Positions 36,546-47,254 of a DNA stretch of 64,000 bases are shown in pieces (the first letter of the stretch is position 1; every line of letters starts with the position of its first letter). Position numbers and translations under genes: made by a program. The stretch is from Semisulcospira habei (taxonomy: Eukaryota > Mollusca > Gastropoda > Semisulcospiridae), in contig BTPG01000005.1 of the NCBI GenBank assembly GCA_036245525.1, positions 210,329,503 to 210,393,502 of the forward strand, read 5' to 3'. The notes under the pieces were generated by a model. It had not been told where the DNA came from. It worked only from the letters and a program-made list of their open reading frames with translations, and did no database searches.

Positions 36546-36711
36546 TGGATCGTGAACACTTTTTTTCTCAACTTCAAGGGGTGAAGTAGAAATTCGGATA
36601 AATCGACTACGACTGCAAAATATCCGGAACTGATTGTATCTCTAGTTGCTATGTGCCCGTGCTGAATAGTTTACATGTGATGTTTGTTCCACTTTGTAAT
36701 GGCGTTGTATT

Positions 36712-36714
<3 letters not shown>

Positions 36715-36778
<64 letters not shown>
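36715..36778. repeat. (AAT)n microsatellite
   Basis: About 21 trinucleotide repeats; it may be the tail of a minus-strand retroposon. Confidence 0.97.
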
Positions 36779-36867
36779 GTTCTTGTATAGCGCTGTTCTC
36801 CAGGAAAACACTGGACTCACTGCACATGCACAACAGCACACACTCTCTCAGACACACGCGCAATTCC

Positions 36868-37868
36868 TCTTGTCTTGACTTCGCGAACGAAGGTTCTACA
36901 GGGGTTCTCCACGTCGTCTGCAGGCACGCTCGTGGCTGCGGAAGCCAATCCGGGACAGGCAGGTTCGACCGCAGTGGCTGCAGGGGGAGATCTAGTCAGG
37001 GTTCAGAGTTGCCCTGTCTCTGTTTTTTTCTCCTGAGCCGCTTGTCCTTAAGGCTAGCTCTGCGAGAGTCCTTGTGAATGGTGAAGTGCCAGGTGTCGCG
37101 GTCCGCAGCAAGGGAAGACCACTGGCGGTGGTCGATGTGACAGGCACTGGGTGACTTCTTGAGACAGTCTTTGCATCTCTTCTTTGGTGCACCTCTGTCT
37201 CGGTGGCCAGTGGCGAGTACAGGGTGATCTTGGGCGGGCGATGATCCTCCATTCTGGAGACGTGACCCGCCCAGCTGAGATGTGTCCACAGCAACAAAGC
37301 CTCGATGCTTACAGTTTCTGCCCCTTCAAGGACCTCGACGTTGGGAACATGGTCACTCCAGTGGATGCCGAGGATGGTACGCAGGCAGCGCTGGTGAAAC
37401 CATTCGAGGAGTCGTAGTTGGCTGCGGTAGAGGGCTCAGGACTCGGAACCATACAGCAGGGTGGTGAGGACGCCAGCTCTGTACATGCCGATCTTGGTGC
37501 CTTTGTTTCAGCTGTTTGTGCCACACCCGCTTGAATAGTCATCCGCAGCGCTGTTCGCTTTTGCCAGCCTGTTGTCCAGCTCCTTGTCAATCTTGGCGTC
37601 TGACTTGATGATGCAACAAAGGTAGGTGAACTAGTGCACTAACCAGTTCAAACGCGCCAATGGTGATGTGGGGAGGGCGATGCTCTTTCTTTGGTGCCGG
37701 CTGGTGGAGGACCTCTGTCTTCTTCAGACTGACCTCGAGTCCAAATAGCTGGGCGGCGCTGCAGGGCTCTCTCTGTTTGCTCAACGAGGGTAGCGTCATC
37801 AGCAAAGAGCAGCTCACAATTAGTCGGTATAAGGTTTTGGTGTGGGCCTGCAGACGTCGGAGGTTGGA
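36868..37868 (-). pseudogene. C2H2-tailed LINE fragment
   Basis: Minus-strand RT C-terminal part and 3' end of the family described at 33882-35598, starting from the canonical 3' terminus at 36868 and reaching the palm-thumb region near 37868. Several indels (for example around 37500 and 37620-37760) break the frame. Confidence 0.85.
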
Positions 37869-37895
37869 ATGGTTAGGAAAGTGACAATTATGCCC

Positions 37896-38033
37896 CTACT
37901 GTACCGGTATTTGTGGCGAAACAGAATGGGACACCCCAAGACGTCTCCCAACTTCTCGTCCGGAAATTCCATCCTGCAGCCATGCTAGAGCCCAGCTTTG
38001 ATCTACTGGAGTTAGGCTTCGTCGTGGTGGCAT
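37896..38033 (-). pseudogene. Tc1-like transposase N-terminal HTH fragment
   Basis: The minus-strand frame begins with ATG at 38033 and encodes MPPRRSLTPV..., then a helix-turn-helix of the Tc1/mariner DNA-binding type with AWLQDGISGREVGRRLGVSH, before reaching a stop at 37896. Only the first HTH subdomain is left. The fragment lies between two 57-bp direct repeats (37870-37926 and 38034-38090, with TACTGTACCGGTATTTGTGG), so it may be the remnant of a local duplication or deletion event. The HTH resembles that of the element at 49703 but is clearly a different family. Confidence 0.7.
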
Positions 38034-38090
38034 GGTTAGGAAAGTGACAAGTATACCTCTACTGTACCGGTATTTGTGGCAAAACAGAAG

Positions 38091-38387
38091 TGCTCAGTGT
38101 TTACGACTGACCCCTTTAGCACATGCATCACGACTTTACAGAGATTTCCATCTCCCTGCCTCTTGGTACGCTTGCCAATATCGCACAGCTTTTCCACAAA
38201 AACTGACGATGTTTCATGTGCATTTGACGCGTTCGTGGAAATTGATGAATTATTGTACAGTGCACTTTCTAAAGACAACTTTTAACCGATTTGGATCGAA
38301 AGAACATTGTATTTATTAGCGTACTTGCGACGATAAACAATGACACAAAAAAGTGGGGTTACCCTTATGTTTTGACCATTAGTATAG
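38091..38387. other. possible Tc1-type element end
   Basis: The right part CATAAGGGTAACCCC (read on the minus strand, from CTAATGGTCAAAACATAAGG next to TA at 38390) resembles a Tc1/mariner terminus. No matching left end was found. Confidence 0.3.
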
Positions 38388-38466
38388 TTCAAGGGTGATG
38401 GTAGAATAGCTTGGCACCTATAGGCTCCAAGCTATTCTGCCACCACACTTTAACTATCATGGTCGA
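38388..38466. repeat. family-2 hairpin
   Basis: TAGTTCAAGGGTGATGGTAG arm with a diverged complement; centre CACCTATAGGCTCC. Confidence 0.8.
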
Positions 38467-38499
38467 GCCATATCTTGTTGTGGTGTGTCGCGGCAGAAT

Positions 38500-39433
38500 G
38501 AGCTAAGTATTCTGCCACTAGGTTAGAATACTCTGCTACTATACATTGTTAGTATGAAGTGCTCTTCTCTAAGTTTCTTTTTTAGAATGAAGTACTCTGC
38601 CACTAAGTTACTTTGTTAGTATGAACTACTCTGCCACTAGGTTGATTTGTTCGTATGAAGTACTCTGCCACTAAGTTACTGTTAGTATGAAGTATTCTGT
38701 CACTAAGTTACTGCTAGTGTTAATTACTCTGCCACTAAGTTGAATTAGTTAAGTATTTTGCCACTAGGTTACGTGGTTAGTACGAAGTACTCTGCCACTA
38801 AGTTACTGTTAGTATGAAATACTCTTCCACTAAGTTAATGTTAGTATGAACAACTCTGCCACTACGTTACTTTGTTAGTATGAAGTCCTCTGCCACAAAG
38901 ATACTCTGTTAGATTAAAGTACTCGGCTACTACGTTACCTTGTCAGTATGAAGTACTCTGCTACTAAGTTACTTTGTTAGTGTTAAGTACTCTGGAAAAA
39001 GATAGGTTTCTTTGTTAGTGTTAAGTACTCTGTCACTAAGTTACTGTATTATTATGAAGTACTCTGCCACTAAGTTATTTTGTTAGTATGAAGTACTCTG
39101 CCACGAACTTACTTTGTTAGTGTGAAGTACTTTGCCACTCAGTTACTTTGTTAGTGTGAAGTACTGTGCAACGAAGTTACTTTGTTAGTATGATGTAATC
39201 TGCCACTAAGTTGCTTTGTTTATTTAGGATTTATTTGCCATTAAATTACTTTGTTAGTTTGAAGTACTCTGCCACTAGGTTACTTTGTTTGTATGAAGTA
39301 CTTTGTAACAAAGTTGCTTTGTTAGTATGAAGGACTCTGCCACTGAGTTACTTTGTTAGTATGAAGTACTCAACCACTATGTTACTCTGTCAGTACGTAA
39401 TACTCTGCCACTTCGTTACTGTTAGTATTAAGT
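38500..39433. repeat. 34-bp minisatellite, first block
   Basis: About 28 diverged units of 31-34 bp, consensus near TACTCTGCCACTAAGTTAC then TTTGTTAGTATGAAG. It starts at the edge of a family-2 element, whose flank AGAATGAG-CTAAGTATTCTGCCAC looks like the seed unit. Further blocks at 40614-40708, 41396-41472 and 43964-44370 show that the tract was once continuous and has been split by later insertions. Confidence 0.95.
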
Positions 39434-39725
39434 ACACATCAGCTAAAAAAAAAAAAAATCATGCACATTTCTCTCCCCTGACAGTGCTATAACCTACTTT
39501 ACTTTGTAACCTTCCTAAAATATTAGCACTGGCAGTCTCCCCTTTTCTTTTCATTTATCACTACAATATCGACTGCAACCCCTTCCCCCCTTTTGGTAGG
39601 TTCTCTTTTAGGGTGCATGGAAATTTAACTCTAGGTGGTGGCATGGAATGTATGCCCCTGCAGACACCACAGTAAAATGTGGTTGTCATTGCAGGTAGGC
39701 AGAATTTCCTGCCTCCTCCAGTATT

Positions 39726-39778
39726 GCCGATGGTGTGCTGAAGAGGTCGCAAAGACCGAAACAGCTGTCCACACCGGC
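39726..39778 (+). ncRNA. type I hammerhead ribozyme, copy 2
   Basis: GCC and GGTGTG (39732-39737) pair with CACACC (39770-39775) and GGC to form stem I with a GAT bulge. CTGAAGA (39738-39744) satisfies CUGANGA. Stem II is GGTC/GACC around GCAAA. GAAA is at 39758-39761. Stem III, ACAGCTGT, is a perfect palindrome without a loop. The predicted cut is after 39769 in GTC. A loopless stem III cannot fold in cis, so cleavage probably needs a dimer of two ribozymes. Confidence 0.93.
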
Positions 39779-39927
39779 TAAATATCTGGACCCCCTTTGG
39801 GGGGACCTAGATTTAAATTTCCATGCACTGAGTGGCTGGAACAGTGGATATGTGATACGCCCCCCTTCGGGGGGGCTTCCATATGCATTGCTTTCAGTCA
39901 CTTTCTTAGCGCCCCCTCTCTTTCCTA

Positions 39928-39967
<40 letters not shown>

Positions 39968-40272
39968 TGTGCTTTGGCCACAGTAGATCTATGATCACTG
40001 GTCGATCATGCACATTTCTCTCCCCTGACAGTGCTATAACCTACTTTACTTTGTAACCTTCCTAAAATATTAGCACTGGCAGTCTCCCCTTTTCTTTTCA
40101 TTTATCACTACAATATCGACTGCAACCCCTTCCCCCCTTTTGGTAGGTTCTCTTTTAGGGTGCATGGAAATTTAACTCTAGGTGGTGGCATGGAATGTAT
40201 GCCCCTGCAGACACCACAGTAAAATGTGGTTGTCATTGCAGGTAGGCAGAATTTCCTGCCTCCTCCAGTATT

Positions 40273-40325
40273 GCCGATGGTGTGCTGAAGAGGTCGCAAA
40301 GACCGAAACAGCTGTCCACACCGGC
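40273..40325 (+). ncRNA. type I hammerhead ribozyme, copy 3
   Basis: Identical in sequence to the copy at 39726-39778; CTGAAGA at 40285-40291, GAAA at 40305-40308, predicted cut after 40316. The two cut sites are 547 bases apart, which would be the monomer length of the processed RNA. Confidence 0.93.
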
Positions 40326-40613
40326 TAAATATCTGGACCCCCTTTGGGGGGACCTAGATTTAAATTTCCATGCACTGAGTGGCTGGAACAGTGGATATGT
40401 GATACGCCCCCCTTCGGGGGGCTTCCATATGCATTGCTTTCAGTCACTTTCTTAGCGCCCCCTCTCTTTCCTATCTTTTTTTTTTTTTTTTTTTTTTTTT
40501 TTGTGTGCTTTGGCCACAGTAGATCTATGATCACTGGTCGATCATGCACATTTCTCTCCCCTGACAGTACTATAACCTACTTTACTTTGTAACCTTCCTA
40601 ACACATCAGCTAA

Positions 40614-40708
40614 GTTTTTGTTAGTATGAAGTGATCTGCCACTAAGTTAATCTGTTAGTATGAAGTCCTCTGCCACTAAGTTATTTTGTTAGTATGTAGT
40701 ACTCTGCC
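40614..40708. repeat. 34-bp minisatellite, second block
   Basis: Continues the tract of 38500-39433 after the retrozyme insertion. Confidence 0.9.
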
Positions 40709-41395
40709 ATCGGCGAGTCTGAACTGAAGTCAGTACACCAGTTTACCTACCTTGGCTGCATCATCACGTCAGACGCCAAGCTGGACAAGGAGCTGGACAA
40801 CAGGTTGGCAAAAGTGAACAGTGCTTTTGGGCGACTATTCAAGCGGGTGTGGCACAATCAACAGCTGAAAAAAGGCACCAAGATCAGCGTGTACAGAGCT
40901 GTCGTCCTCACCACCCTGCTGTACGGTTCCGAGTCCTGGGCCCTCTACCGCAACCAACTACGACTCCTCGAACGCTTTCATCAGCGCTGCCTGCGTACCA
41001 TCATGGGCATTCGCTGGAGTGACTATGTCACCAACGTCGAGGTCCTTGAACAGGCAGAAACTATGAGCATCGAGGCTTTGTTGCTGCGGACACAGCTTCG
41101 CTGGGCGGGGCACGTCTCCAGGATGGAGGATCATCGCCTACCCAAGATCACTCTGTTCGGCGAGCTCCATCTACAAAGCAGCCGTCTCCTTTGAGGACTC
41201 TCGCAGAGCTAACCTTAAGGACAAACGGCTCAGGAGAAAAAACAGAGTTGCCGTAACTCAGAACCCTGACCAGACCTTCCCTGCAGCCACTGCGGTCGAA
41301 CCTGCCTGTCCCGGATTGGCCTCCGCAGCCACGAAAATGCCTGCAGACGACGTGGGCAAGCCCTATAGAATCTTCGTTCGCGAAGTCAAGCCAAG
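40709..41395 (+). pseudogene. C2H2-tailed LINE fragment, + strand
   Basis: RT C-terminal part (FTYLGCIITSDAKLDKE, YGSESWALY, RWAGHVSRMEDHRLPK) and the 3' end with the canonical GAAGTCAAGCCAAGAG terminus at 41395. About 150 bases are missing internally near 41160, joining GGCGAG to CTCCATCTAC. Inserted into the minisatellite. Confidence 0.88.
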
Positions 41396-41472
41396 AGTAC
41401 TCTGCCACTAAGTTACTTTGTTAGTATGAAGTACTTTGCCGCAAAGTTACTTTATTAGTATGAAGTATGAAG
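41396..41472. repeat. 34-bp minisatellite, third block
   Basis: A two-unit remnant between two oppositely oriented LINE fragments. Confidence 0.85.
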
Positions 41473-43963
41473 TGAATGGTGGAGCGCCAGGTGTTGCGGT
41501 CCGCAGCAAGCGAAGACCACTGGCGGTGGTCGATTTGGCAGGCACTGAGTGACTTCTTGAGACAGTCTTTGTATTTCTTCTTTGGTACCCCTCAGTCTCG
41601 GTGTCCAGTGGCGAGCTCAATAAACAGGGTGATCTTGGGCAGACGATGATCCTCCATCAGGGAGACGTGCCCCGCCCAGCGGAGCTGTGTCCGCAGCAGC
41701 AAAGCCTCGATGCTCACAGTTTCTGCCTGTTCAACGACCTCGACGTTGGTGACATAGTCACTCCAGTGAATGCCCAGGATGGTACGCAGGCAGCATTGGT
41801 GGAAGTGTTCGAGGAGTCGTAGTTGGCTGCGGTATAGGGCCCAGTACTCGGAACCGTACAGCAGGGTGGTGAGGACGACAGCTCTGTACACGCTGATCTT
41901 GGTGCTTTTTTCAGCTGTTGACTGTGCTACACCTGCTTGAATAGTCGCCCAAAAGCGCTGTTTGCTTTTGCCAGCCTGTTGTTCAGCACTTTGTCAATCT
42001 AGGCGTCTGACGTGATGATGCGGCCAAGGTAGGTAAACTGGTGTACTGACTTCAGTTCAGACTCGCCGATGGTGATGTGGGGAGGGCGATCATCTTCCTT
42101 GGGTGCCGGCGGATGGAGGACCTCTGTCTTTTCAGTTATTTGGGTTTAACGCAGAGCAGGCGACTAAGGCCATCTCACGGCGGTCTGTCTTTTAAGACTG
42201 GCATCGAGTCCAAAGAGCTGGCAAGCGTTTGTGAAGCAGGACGTAATGCGCTGCAGGGCTCTCTCTTTGTGTGCAACGAGGGCAGCGTCATCAGCAAAAG
42301 AGCAGCTCACGAATCAGTCGGTCTAGGGTTTTGGTGTGGGCCTGCAGTCATCTGAGGTTGAACAGGCTGCCATCAAGATGGTAACCGATGTACACGGCGT
42401 CGTCATCGTCAATGTCTTCTGTGCCCTGCTTCAACAACATGCTAAAATAGATAGTGAAGAGGGTCGGCGCCAGCACGCAGCCCTGCTTCACACCTTTGCG
42501 AGTGGAGAATGGTTCTGAGAAGTCATTGTTGAGTCTGACCTGGCTTTGCTGGTCCTCGTGTCGCTGGACGATTATGCTGAGGAAATTTGGGGGGGACAGC
42601 CAAGTCGCTCCAGGATCTGCCACATGCCTTGCCTGCTCACAGTGTCAAACGCTTTTGTTAGGTCGACAAACGTTACGTACATCCCTGTGTTCTGCTCGCG
42701 TCATCTCTCATGAAGCAGTCTCAGCACAAAGACAATGTCGGTAGTGCTCCTGTTGGCTCTGAAGCCACACTGACCCTCTGGGAGGTGGTTTTCAGCGATG
42801 GCAGGTACCAGCCGATTCAGGAGCAGCCTTGCGAGAATTTTTCCGGCAATGGACAGCATGGTAATTCCACGATAATTAGAGTAGGCGGACTTCTCTTCTT
42901 TGCTCTTGTACAGGATGATGATGACTGCATCACGGAGACCCTTTGGTAGTGTGTTCCTTTCTCCCAGGAGCAGAGGAAGAGGTCGTGGAGCTTGTTGTGC
43001 ATTGCTGGGCCTCAATGTTTCCAGATGTCTGGCGGGATTCCGTCAATGTCTGCTGCTTTGCCACTCTTGAGCTGTTGGATGGTTTTGAGGGTCTCTTCAG
43101 TAGTGGGCGGTTCGTCCAATTCAACCTTTACTGGGAGGTGGATTGTGGAGGAGGAGGATTGCTTCTTGAACAGTGCGCTCAGCGCTGAAGAGGGTCTCGA
43201 AGTATTCCGACCAACGGTTCAAGATAGAGTTATTATCTGTGAGGAGTGCCTGTCCATCACCGCTTCGCAGGGGACTTTGTATCAGGTGCCTGGGGCCATA
43301 CACAGCTTTCAGTGATTCGTAGAAGCCTCTGTAGTCAACACTGTCAGCGCAAAGCTGGGTTCTCTGTGCGAGTCTGGTCCACCACTCGTTCTGGAGCTCT
43401 GTAAGCTTGCGCTGGAGACTGCTGCAGACGAGGCGGAAGGCAGACGTCTTCACCGGGCAGGAAGGCTGGGCTAGGTGGTCTTTCGACTGTCCTTTTGCTG
43501 GAAAGTAGTGTTGTTGATGGCAAGTTGCTGCTCTGCACAGAATTCCAACAGTAGACGGCTATTGTCATTTCAGTTCTCAACGCCATGCTTGCCGAGGACT
43601 ACTTTCCAGGCTTCAGAGTCTTGGCCCACTCTGGCGTTGAAGTCGCCAAGGATGATGACTTTGTCGTCTGCAGGGGTGTTATGTGGGAGGCTGCGCAGGC
43701 CAGTGTAGAACTTGTCCTTATCAGCATTCTCTGCCAGGAGGGTTGGGGTGTACACACTGACAAGAGTGACGTTTTGCTGGTGTTACAGTGGGAGGCGCAT
43801 GGACATGACGTGGTTAGAGTGACTCGTTGGTAGGTTTTCCAGCTTGGTCGCAATGGAGGTCTTGACCATGAAGCCCACGCCTGAGAGCTGTCTTTCTGAT
43901 GCAGGCCTGCCTGACCAGTAGAGGGTGTAGCCAGCGCCAAGTTCTTAGATTATGACAGCGGAG
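41473..43963 (-). pseudogene. C2H2-tailed LINE fragment with endonuclease domain
   Basis: The longest member of the family here. On the minus strand: APE-type endonuclease part with ILGDFNARVGQDSEAW (about 43650), then a linker with NRWSEYFETLF (about 43200), the RT region with NYRGITMLSIAGKILARLLL (about 42880), GVKQGCVLAPTLF (about 42490) and the thumb. It stops at 41473 without the last about 170 bases of the family 3' end, which is unusual because LINE 3' ends are normally kept. Many frameshifts. Confidence 0.88.
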
Positions 43964-44370
43964 TATGAAGTAATCTGCCACTAAATTACTCTGTTAGTAT
44001 GACGTCCTCTGCCACTAAGTTACTTTATTAGTTTGAAGTACTCTCCCATTAAGTTACTCTGTCAGTATGAAGTACTTTGCCACTAAGTGACCGTGTTAGT
44101 GTTAGGTACTCTGCCACTAAGTTACTTTGTTAGTGTTAAGTACTCTGCCACTAAGTTACTTTGTTAGTGTTAAGTACTCTGCTACTAAGTTACTTTGTTA
44201 GTGTTAAGTACTCTGGGAAAAGATAGGTTACTTTGTTAGTATGAAGTCCTCTCCCACTAAGTTACTCTGTTAGTATGAAGTACTCTGCCATAAAGTTATT
44301 TTGTTAGTATGAAGTACTCTACCACGAAGTTACTTTGTCAGTATGAAGTACTATGCCACTAAGTTACTTT
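43964..44370. repeat. 34-bp minisatellite, fourth block
   Basis: About 12 units; one carries the GGGAAAAGATAGGTTAC variant that is also seen at about 38993 in the first block, supporting a shared origin of the blocks. Confidence 0.95.
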
Positions 44371-44386
44371 GTTAAAAGTTGATTCT

Positions 44387-44740
44387 GGATTCGGTGCACA
44401 TGCCAAGTAACCACGTGTAACGACACATTCAGCGCTAAAAATAGTCAAGCACATGCTGCAAACCTTGGCTGGACGGATCTCGCCAGCCACAGTGTGCTGG
44501 GGGAATTTGCCTGGTGGTGACTGACAGCCCATAGCGATAGGCAAAGAACTACTTATGAAGTTCGGATTCGGTGCGCATGCCAAGTAAGCACGTGTAACGA
44601 CACATTCAGCGCTAAAAATAGTCAAGCACAAGCAAACCTTGGCTAGACGGATATCGCCAGCCACAGTGTGCTAGGGGAATTTGTCTGGTGGTGACTGAAT
44701 CCTCTAGCGATAGGCAAAGAGCTACTTACGAAGTTTGTAA
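44387..44740. repeat. tandem duplication, 178-bp unit, two copies
   Basis: Both copies contain GGATTCGGTGC-CATGCCAAG, GTAACGACACATTCAGCGC and CGCCAGCCACAGTGTGCT; the second has a short deletion. No ORF or ribozyme core was found in either strand. Confidence 0.9.
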
Positions 44741-44946
44741 ATGAAAGACTTTTCTGCTCCTTTTTCCCAGTGCTACGCAGGAGAGGTCCCCCGTGTAAGG
44801 GGCAGCAGCACAACTCTGTAATTACGTGCGGCTATTTACATGGGTTGTGAAAAGATGGGTAGAAACGACCAGGAAGTCTTAGGCGAGACAAGACGCGTTG
44901 TGTCGGCAACGCGGATAAGCAACAACACCCCGCCACAGATCAGATA

Positions 44947-45034
44947 ACGTTATCCCGTTTAGTGCCGAGATAATTCGAACATCACGAGCTATAGATCCTC
45001 ATGAGTCCCGCTCATGAGGATCTATGCCTCTTGC
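44947..45034. repeat. family-1 element, left end and short hairpin
   Basis: TTATCCCGTTTAGTGCCGAG then ATAGATCCTCATGAGTCCC and complement with an almost absent loop; the right flank is CTTGCTGACACCACTTTG. Confidence 0.8.
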
Positions 45035-45054
45035 TGACACCACTTTGAATCCAT

Positions 45055-45144
45055 TTCACGCAACACGCACGCACGCGCACGCACGCACGCACGCCCACAC
45101 ACGCACACAAACACACGCGCGCGCGCACACACACACAATCACAC

Positions 45145-45178
<34 letters not shown>

Positions 45179-45245
45179 CATCACACACACACACATTAAC
45201 ACACGCGCGCGCGCGCACACACACACATACACGCACAATCACACT

Positions 45246-45306
<61 letters not shown>
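45055..45306. repeat. compound (AC)n / (GC)n microsatellite
   Basis: Alternating purine-pyrimidine over about 250 bases, with ACGC and GCGCGC interruptions; a candidate Z-DNA-forming tract about 650 bp upstream of the sodium-channel start codon. Confidence 0.95.
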
Positions 45307-45308
<2 letters not shown>

Positions 45309-45416
45309 AACAAATATCAAGACGAAACATTTAACAAATTTATAGGAATTTACCATTTTTAAAGATGTTTAACCTGACAATAATTATAGTAAACTGTAAA
45401 AGCAGGGAAATAATCA

Positions 45417-45545
45417 ACAACGGCAGAAACACGCTTAAAAAGACAAAGTCAAAACATATTACTAATTTTTAGAGGAACCCGAAAATTTAGTCAAGTGTCT
45501 TGACTAAGTCTTTCTAAGCGTGTTTCTTTCTTTGTCTGTTCTTTC
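45417..45545. repeat. family-5 inverted-repeat element
   Basis: Arms AGAAACACGCTTAAAAAGAC and TCTTTCTAAGCGTGTTTC with an A/T-rich middle; a second full copy is at 3610-3735. Confidence 0.75.
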
Positions 45546-45893
45546 CTAGTGAGGCGCCATTAGGATGCTGATAGAAGTGCTCTTTCTGCAGGTGAGGACA
45601 TTTATGTCAACGGCGGTAGTCGAGGAATGGCAGGTGTGAGATCGATCTAGAACAAGGGAAATCTTCCAGTGTGTGCATCTTGAATCCAATTTTTTTGTGT
45701 ACTCGCCGAATTCTACGCGATTTATCGACTGTTCCGCATGGCTTACTGTGATTGAAAACAAGACAAGCTGGAATTATTTACTGTGTGAAGTGTGTTTACT
45801 GTGTTGTGCCATCGTCTGCTGTCGTCCTCTAATGACGTAAGTGTCACCTGCGAGCACCACCTTAACACGAACATCAAGTATATGTCACAATAA

Positions 45894-45908
45894 AGGTCAC
45901 CGTGACCT
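45894..45908. promoter_or_regulatory. AGGTCA-N3-TGACCT palindrome (nuclear-receptor element type)
   Basis: A perfect inverted repeat of the nuclear-receptor half site with a 3-base spacer, AGGTCACCGTGACCT, 53 bases before the sodium-channel ATG. This is the consensus estrogen-response-element form. Binding is inferred from the motif only. A CRE-like TGACGTAA lies about 60 bases upstream (near 45834). Confidence 0.5.
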
Positions 45909-45961
45909 GACACCGGACTAGTGCCTAGTGTGAGAGTGTTGAACAACGAAAACGGGACACC

Positions 45962-46396
45962 ATGTCCACAGAGACGTCACCAACCACCACGGACTCTGGC
46001 TTGGACAAAATAACCTCGGCCTCCACAGACGCCAGTCCCGCAAAAAACAACAACGGTCAGGATGCCAAGGCCACTAATCCGGAGATAGGCGAGTCCGCCG
46101 CTGAGGGCGATCAGTCAAAGGAGGACACGGCGGATAACATTGCGAGTCACGGCGTCGACTTTCGGCCTTTCACGGAAGACACGTGGCGACTCCAGGTGAA
46201 ACGAGAACGGATAGGCAAAGCTCAGGAGTCGCATTGCATCATCAGACCCCGGCGGAAGAAGAAGGATGGGAGAAAGTATCCACCTAAAAACCCCGACCTG
46301 CGGGAGGGCAACATTTTGACCGAAAATTTCGGGGTGTTCCCACCGAGCCTGTTTGGAAAGCCTCTGGAGGAAATCGACAAGGGAATCATCGATAAG
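45962..46396 (+). CDS. voltage-gated sodium channel alpha subunit, first coding exon
   Basis: A 145-codon exon from ATG 45962 (context GGGACACCATGT) to the donor AAG|GTAAGG. Sodium-channel alpha subunits are large four-domain membrane proteins that open a Na+ pathway on depolarisation; this exon is the cytoplasmic N-terminus. A Ser/Thr/Asp-rich start is followed by the family pattern DFRPFTEDTWRLQVKRERIG, a basic KKKDGRKYPPKNPDL stretch, and FPPSLFGKPLEEIDKGIIDK, corresponding to the conserved 'PLE-ID' segment. It ends in phase 0 and joins to exon 2 without a break. Whether it is Nav1 (para-like) or Nav2 (BSC1/DSC1-like) is not settled; the RFSATRSFFIFPPWN segment in exon 2 leans to Nav2. A (CT)n tract begins five bases after the donor. 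Confidence 0.88.
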
Positions 46397-46399
46397 GTA

Positions 46400-46882
<483 letters not shown>

Positions 46883-47254
46883 ACTAATACCACGATTTAA
46901 TTATCCTCTATTGATGCTGTACTCTCATAGACATGTTCTAATTACAAGATGATCTTCAGCTTATGTCGCTGTTTATGTATATTATGTTGATTAGGAAGGT
47001 TACAAAGTAAAGTAGGTTATAGCACTGTCAGGGGAGAGAAATGTGCATGATCGACCAGTGATCATAGATCTACTGTGGCCAAAGCACAAAAAAAGAGATA
47101 TGAAAGAGAGGGGGCGCTAAGAAAGTGACTGAAAGCAATGCACATGGAAGCCCCCGCCCCCACCGAAGGGGGGCGTATCACATTTCCACTGTTCCAGCCA
47201 CCCAGTGCATGGAAATTTCAATCTAGGTCCCCCCAAGGGGGGTCCAGATATTTA

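Larger units (their letters stand above)
39447..40600 (+). mobile_element. retrozyme-like dimer with 13-bp TSD
   Basis: Two tandem, nearly identical 547-548-bp units plus a short third start. The unit runs from TCATGCACATTTCTCTCCCC through a T-run to GATCACTGGTCGATCATG. ACACATCAGCTAA flanks the insertion at 39434-39446 and 40601-40613. Each unit carries one type I hammerhead ribozyme. No ORF is credible; short frames differ between units only through the T-run. Tandem ribozyme-bearing units in a single TSD-bounded insertion fit the retrozyme class of non-autonomous retroelements, thought to spread through circular RNA intermediates. It was inserted into the 34-bp minisatellite. Confidence 0.88.

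Noticed and set aside
39735..40592. Short ORFs in the retrozyme units (also 47594-47999 and 9036-9386)
   Set aside because: The same frames vary with the T-run length and antisense frames are equally open; the element is non-coding.
40709..43963. Twin-priming 5' inversion of a single LINE insertion
   Set aside because: The inverted part lies on the 3' side of the canonical terminus and overlaps the other fragment in family coordinates, so two separate insertions are more likely.
44387..44740. 178-bp duplication as a ribozyme-bearing tandem element
   Set aside because: No CUGANGA/GAAA core on either strand.
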